Source: Parabacteroides massiliensis
Lineage (GTDB): Bacteria; Bacteroidota; Bacteroidia; Bacteroidales; Tannerellaceae
Reading direction: 5' to 3'
Length of the DNA: 64,000 nucleotides
Assembly (NCBI RefSeq): GCF_900155425.1
Contig: NZ_LT700191.1
Coordinates: forward strand, 1,697,198 to 1,761,197
In this document: piece by piece, positions 62,923 to 64,000 of the stretch
Layout: each line of letters opens with the position of its first letter
Numbering within the stretch: the first letter of the stretch is position 1
The notes under the pieces: model-generated
Told to the model about the DNA's origin: nothing
Seen by the model: the letters and a program-made list of their open reading frames with translations, nothing else
Databases searched by the model: none
Program-made: the position numbers and the translations under genes

Positions 62923-63852
62923 ATGAGGAAGGTAATCGGTATCGGAGAAACCATTCTCGACATCATCTTCAAGAACAACCAACCCCATGCGGCTGTGCCC
63001 GGCGGGTCGACTTTCAACGGCCTTATCTCGTTAGGCCGCCTCGGAGTGCCTGTCTCCTTCATCAGCGAAGTCGGCAATGACCATGTCGGTGACATCATTC
63101 GTGACTTCATGACGGAAAACAACCTTTCCACCCGCTATGTCGATCGTTTTCCGGACGGCAAAAGTCCAATCTCGCTCGCATTTTTGGATGGCGACAGTAA
63201 TGCCAACTATACCTTTTATAAGGACTATCCGAAGCAACGCCTCAATGTGCCCTTGCCGGAGATCAACGAAGACGATATTTTTATCTACGGTTCCTACTAT
63301 TCACTGAATCCTGCGCTCAGAGGACGGATGGTTGAATTTCTCGATTATGCACGCCAGCGCAAGGCTATCCTTTACTACGATCCGAATTTCCGTAAGGCAC
63401 ATGCCCACGAAGCGATACGCCTCGCCCCGACATTGCTCGAGAACTTCGAATATGCTGATATCGTACGCGGCTCGGACGAGGACTTCCTCAATATCTTCGG
63501 GGAGACCGACAGTGAAAAGGTCTATACCGACCATATCCGTTTCTACTGCGACCGCTTCATCACCACTCACGGAGCCGGAGGCGTGAATCTCTATCATGGA
63601 GACTTACGCTGTCATTTCGACTCGCCTGCCATCCATCCGGTCAGTACGATCGGGGCTGGCGACAACTTCAATGCAGGCATTCTTTACGGGCTGTTAAAAT
63701 ATAATGTCCGCCATTGCGACCTCGCCAATCTTTCCCGGGAGACGTGGGCGAACATCATCCGCTGCGGGATCGATCTGGCAGCCGAGGTTTGTTGCAGTTA
63801 CGATAATTACATTTCTAAAGAATTTGCAACTTCCTACCTCTCTCAGTCTTAA
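62923..63852 (+). CDS. PfkB-family carbohydrate kinase
   Basis: A 309-residue ribokinase-family kinase. The N-terminal GIGETILDIIFKNN and PGGSTFNGLISLGRLGVPVSFISEVGNDHVGD segments form the sugar-binding and first PfkB signatures. The second signature STIGAGDNFNAGILYGLL carries the catalytic base at about D247. Fructokinase, ribokinase and nucleoside-kinase activities are all possible; the sugar is unknown. It is co-transcribed with the SIS-domain gene five bases upstream, so the pair may channel one phosphorylated sugar. Confidence 0.92.
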   Translation: MRKVIGIGETILDIIFKNNQPHAAVPGGSTFNGLISLGRLGVPVSFISEVGNDHVGDIIRDFMTENNLSTRYVDRFPDGKSPISLAFLDGDSNANYTFYKDYPKQRLNVPLPEINEDDIFIYGSYYSLNPALRGRMVEFLDYARQRKAILYYDPNFRKAHAHEAIRLAPTLLENFEYADIVRGSDEDFLNIFGETDSEKVYTDHIRFYCDRFITTHGAGGVNLYHGDLRCHFDSPAIHPVSTIGAGDNFNAGILYGLLKYNVRHCDLANLSRETWANIIRCGIDLAAEVCCSYDNYISKEFATSYLSQS

Positions 63853-63901
63853 ATATCATTAACCGGGGAGATAAAGGGGTATAAAGACACATGTTTTTCA
63901 C

Positions 63902-63909
63902 TATCTTTG
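63902..63909 (+). promoter_or_regulatory. -7 element before the terminal lipoprotein gene
   Basis: TATCTTTG fits TAnnTTTG. It lies only seven bases before the ATG at 63916 and 22 before the ATG at 63931, favouring the latter as start. Confidence 0.45.
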
Positions 63910-63930
63910 CTTTGCATGAGTAGTAGAAGT

Positions 63931-64000
63931 ATGATATTGAAACGGATTCTTTTCTTGTTCACCAGTGTGACCTTATTGACAGGATGCAGCTCCGGCCGGG
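63931..64000 (+). CDS. Lipoprotein, N-terminal end only (runs out of window)
   Basis: The frame from the ATG at 63931 (or 63916) continues to the window edge. It encodes MILKRILFLF followed by a hydrophobic stretch and the lipobox LLTGCSS, so the product is a lipoprotein. Too little is present to assign a family. Confidence 0.6.
   Translation, partial: MILKRILFLFTSVTLLTGCSSGR

Overview
The window looks like a chromosomal segment of a Bacteroidales bacterium, most likely Parabacteroides or a close relative. The reasons are paired SusC/SusD outer-membrane glycan importers, glycoside hydrolase families typical of gut Bacteroidetes, promoter elements of the TAnnTTTG type, and the type IX secretion genes porU and porV, which Parabacteroides, Tannerella and Porphyromonas carry and typical Bacteroides lack. 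The genus is an inference from gene content. I saw no rRNA, tRNA, CRISPR array, transposase or integrase.

Left part (1-18.9 kb), core genome: the end of rex, a fumarylacetoacetate-hydrolase-family gene, porU, then an opposite-strand three-gene membrane operon (UbiA-type polyprenyl-phosphate transferase, HAD phosphatase, large membrane protein) lodged between porU and porV. Next come porV, ispF, a lone sensor histidine kinase, a SUI1-type factor, an AddA-like helicase-nuclease, phosphatidylethanolamine synthesis (psd, pssA), and a run of small housekeeping genes (DUF4834, tadA, a small RHH-like protein, YraN, MmcQ/YjbR, birA).

Middle part (19.0-46.3 kb), a large polysaccharide utilisation region: a minus-strand susC-susD-GH2 operon diverges from a plus-strand series of GH2, a second susC-susD, a helical-barrel lipoprotein, an AraC regulator, then an RraA-like aldolase, an enolase-superfamily acid-sugar dehydratase, a short-chain dehydrogenase, a sodium/solute symporter and a third GH2. 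The proposed logic is release of a sugar in the periplasm, symport into the cytoplasm, oxidation to an aldonate, dehydration to a 2-keto-3-deoxy acid and aldol cleavage, that is, a non-phosphorylating oxidative route built into a glycan locus. Strong hairpins follow both susD genes. A shared palindromic repeat lies on both sides of the last GH2.

Right part (46.3-64 kb): two secreted peptidases (C1 and C69), a GH20 hexosaminidase, and a five-gene minus-strand tripartite ABC export operon (TolC, HlyD, permease, ATPase, permease). That operon is preceded by a textbook sigma-54 promoter with two upstream dyads, although no enhancer-binding protein is encoded nearby. After it come an AAA ATPase, a flavin reductase, an M16 peptidase, a SIS-domain isomerase, a PfkB sugar kinase and the start of a lipoprotein gene.

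The three most promising leads are the sigma-54-controlled exporter, the oxidative sugar-acid module inside the utilisation locus, and the putative lipid-linked pentose operon between porU and porV. All functional calls rest on reading motifs and family resemblance by eye; no database search was run.
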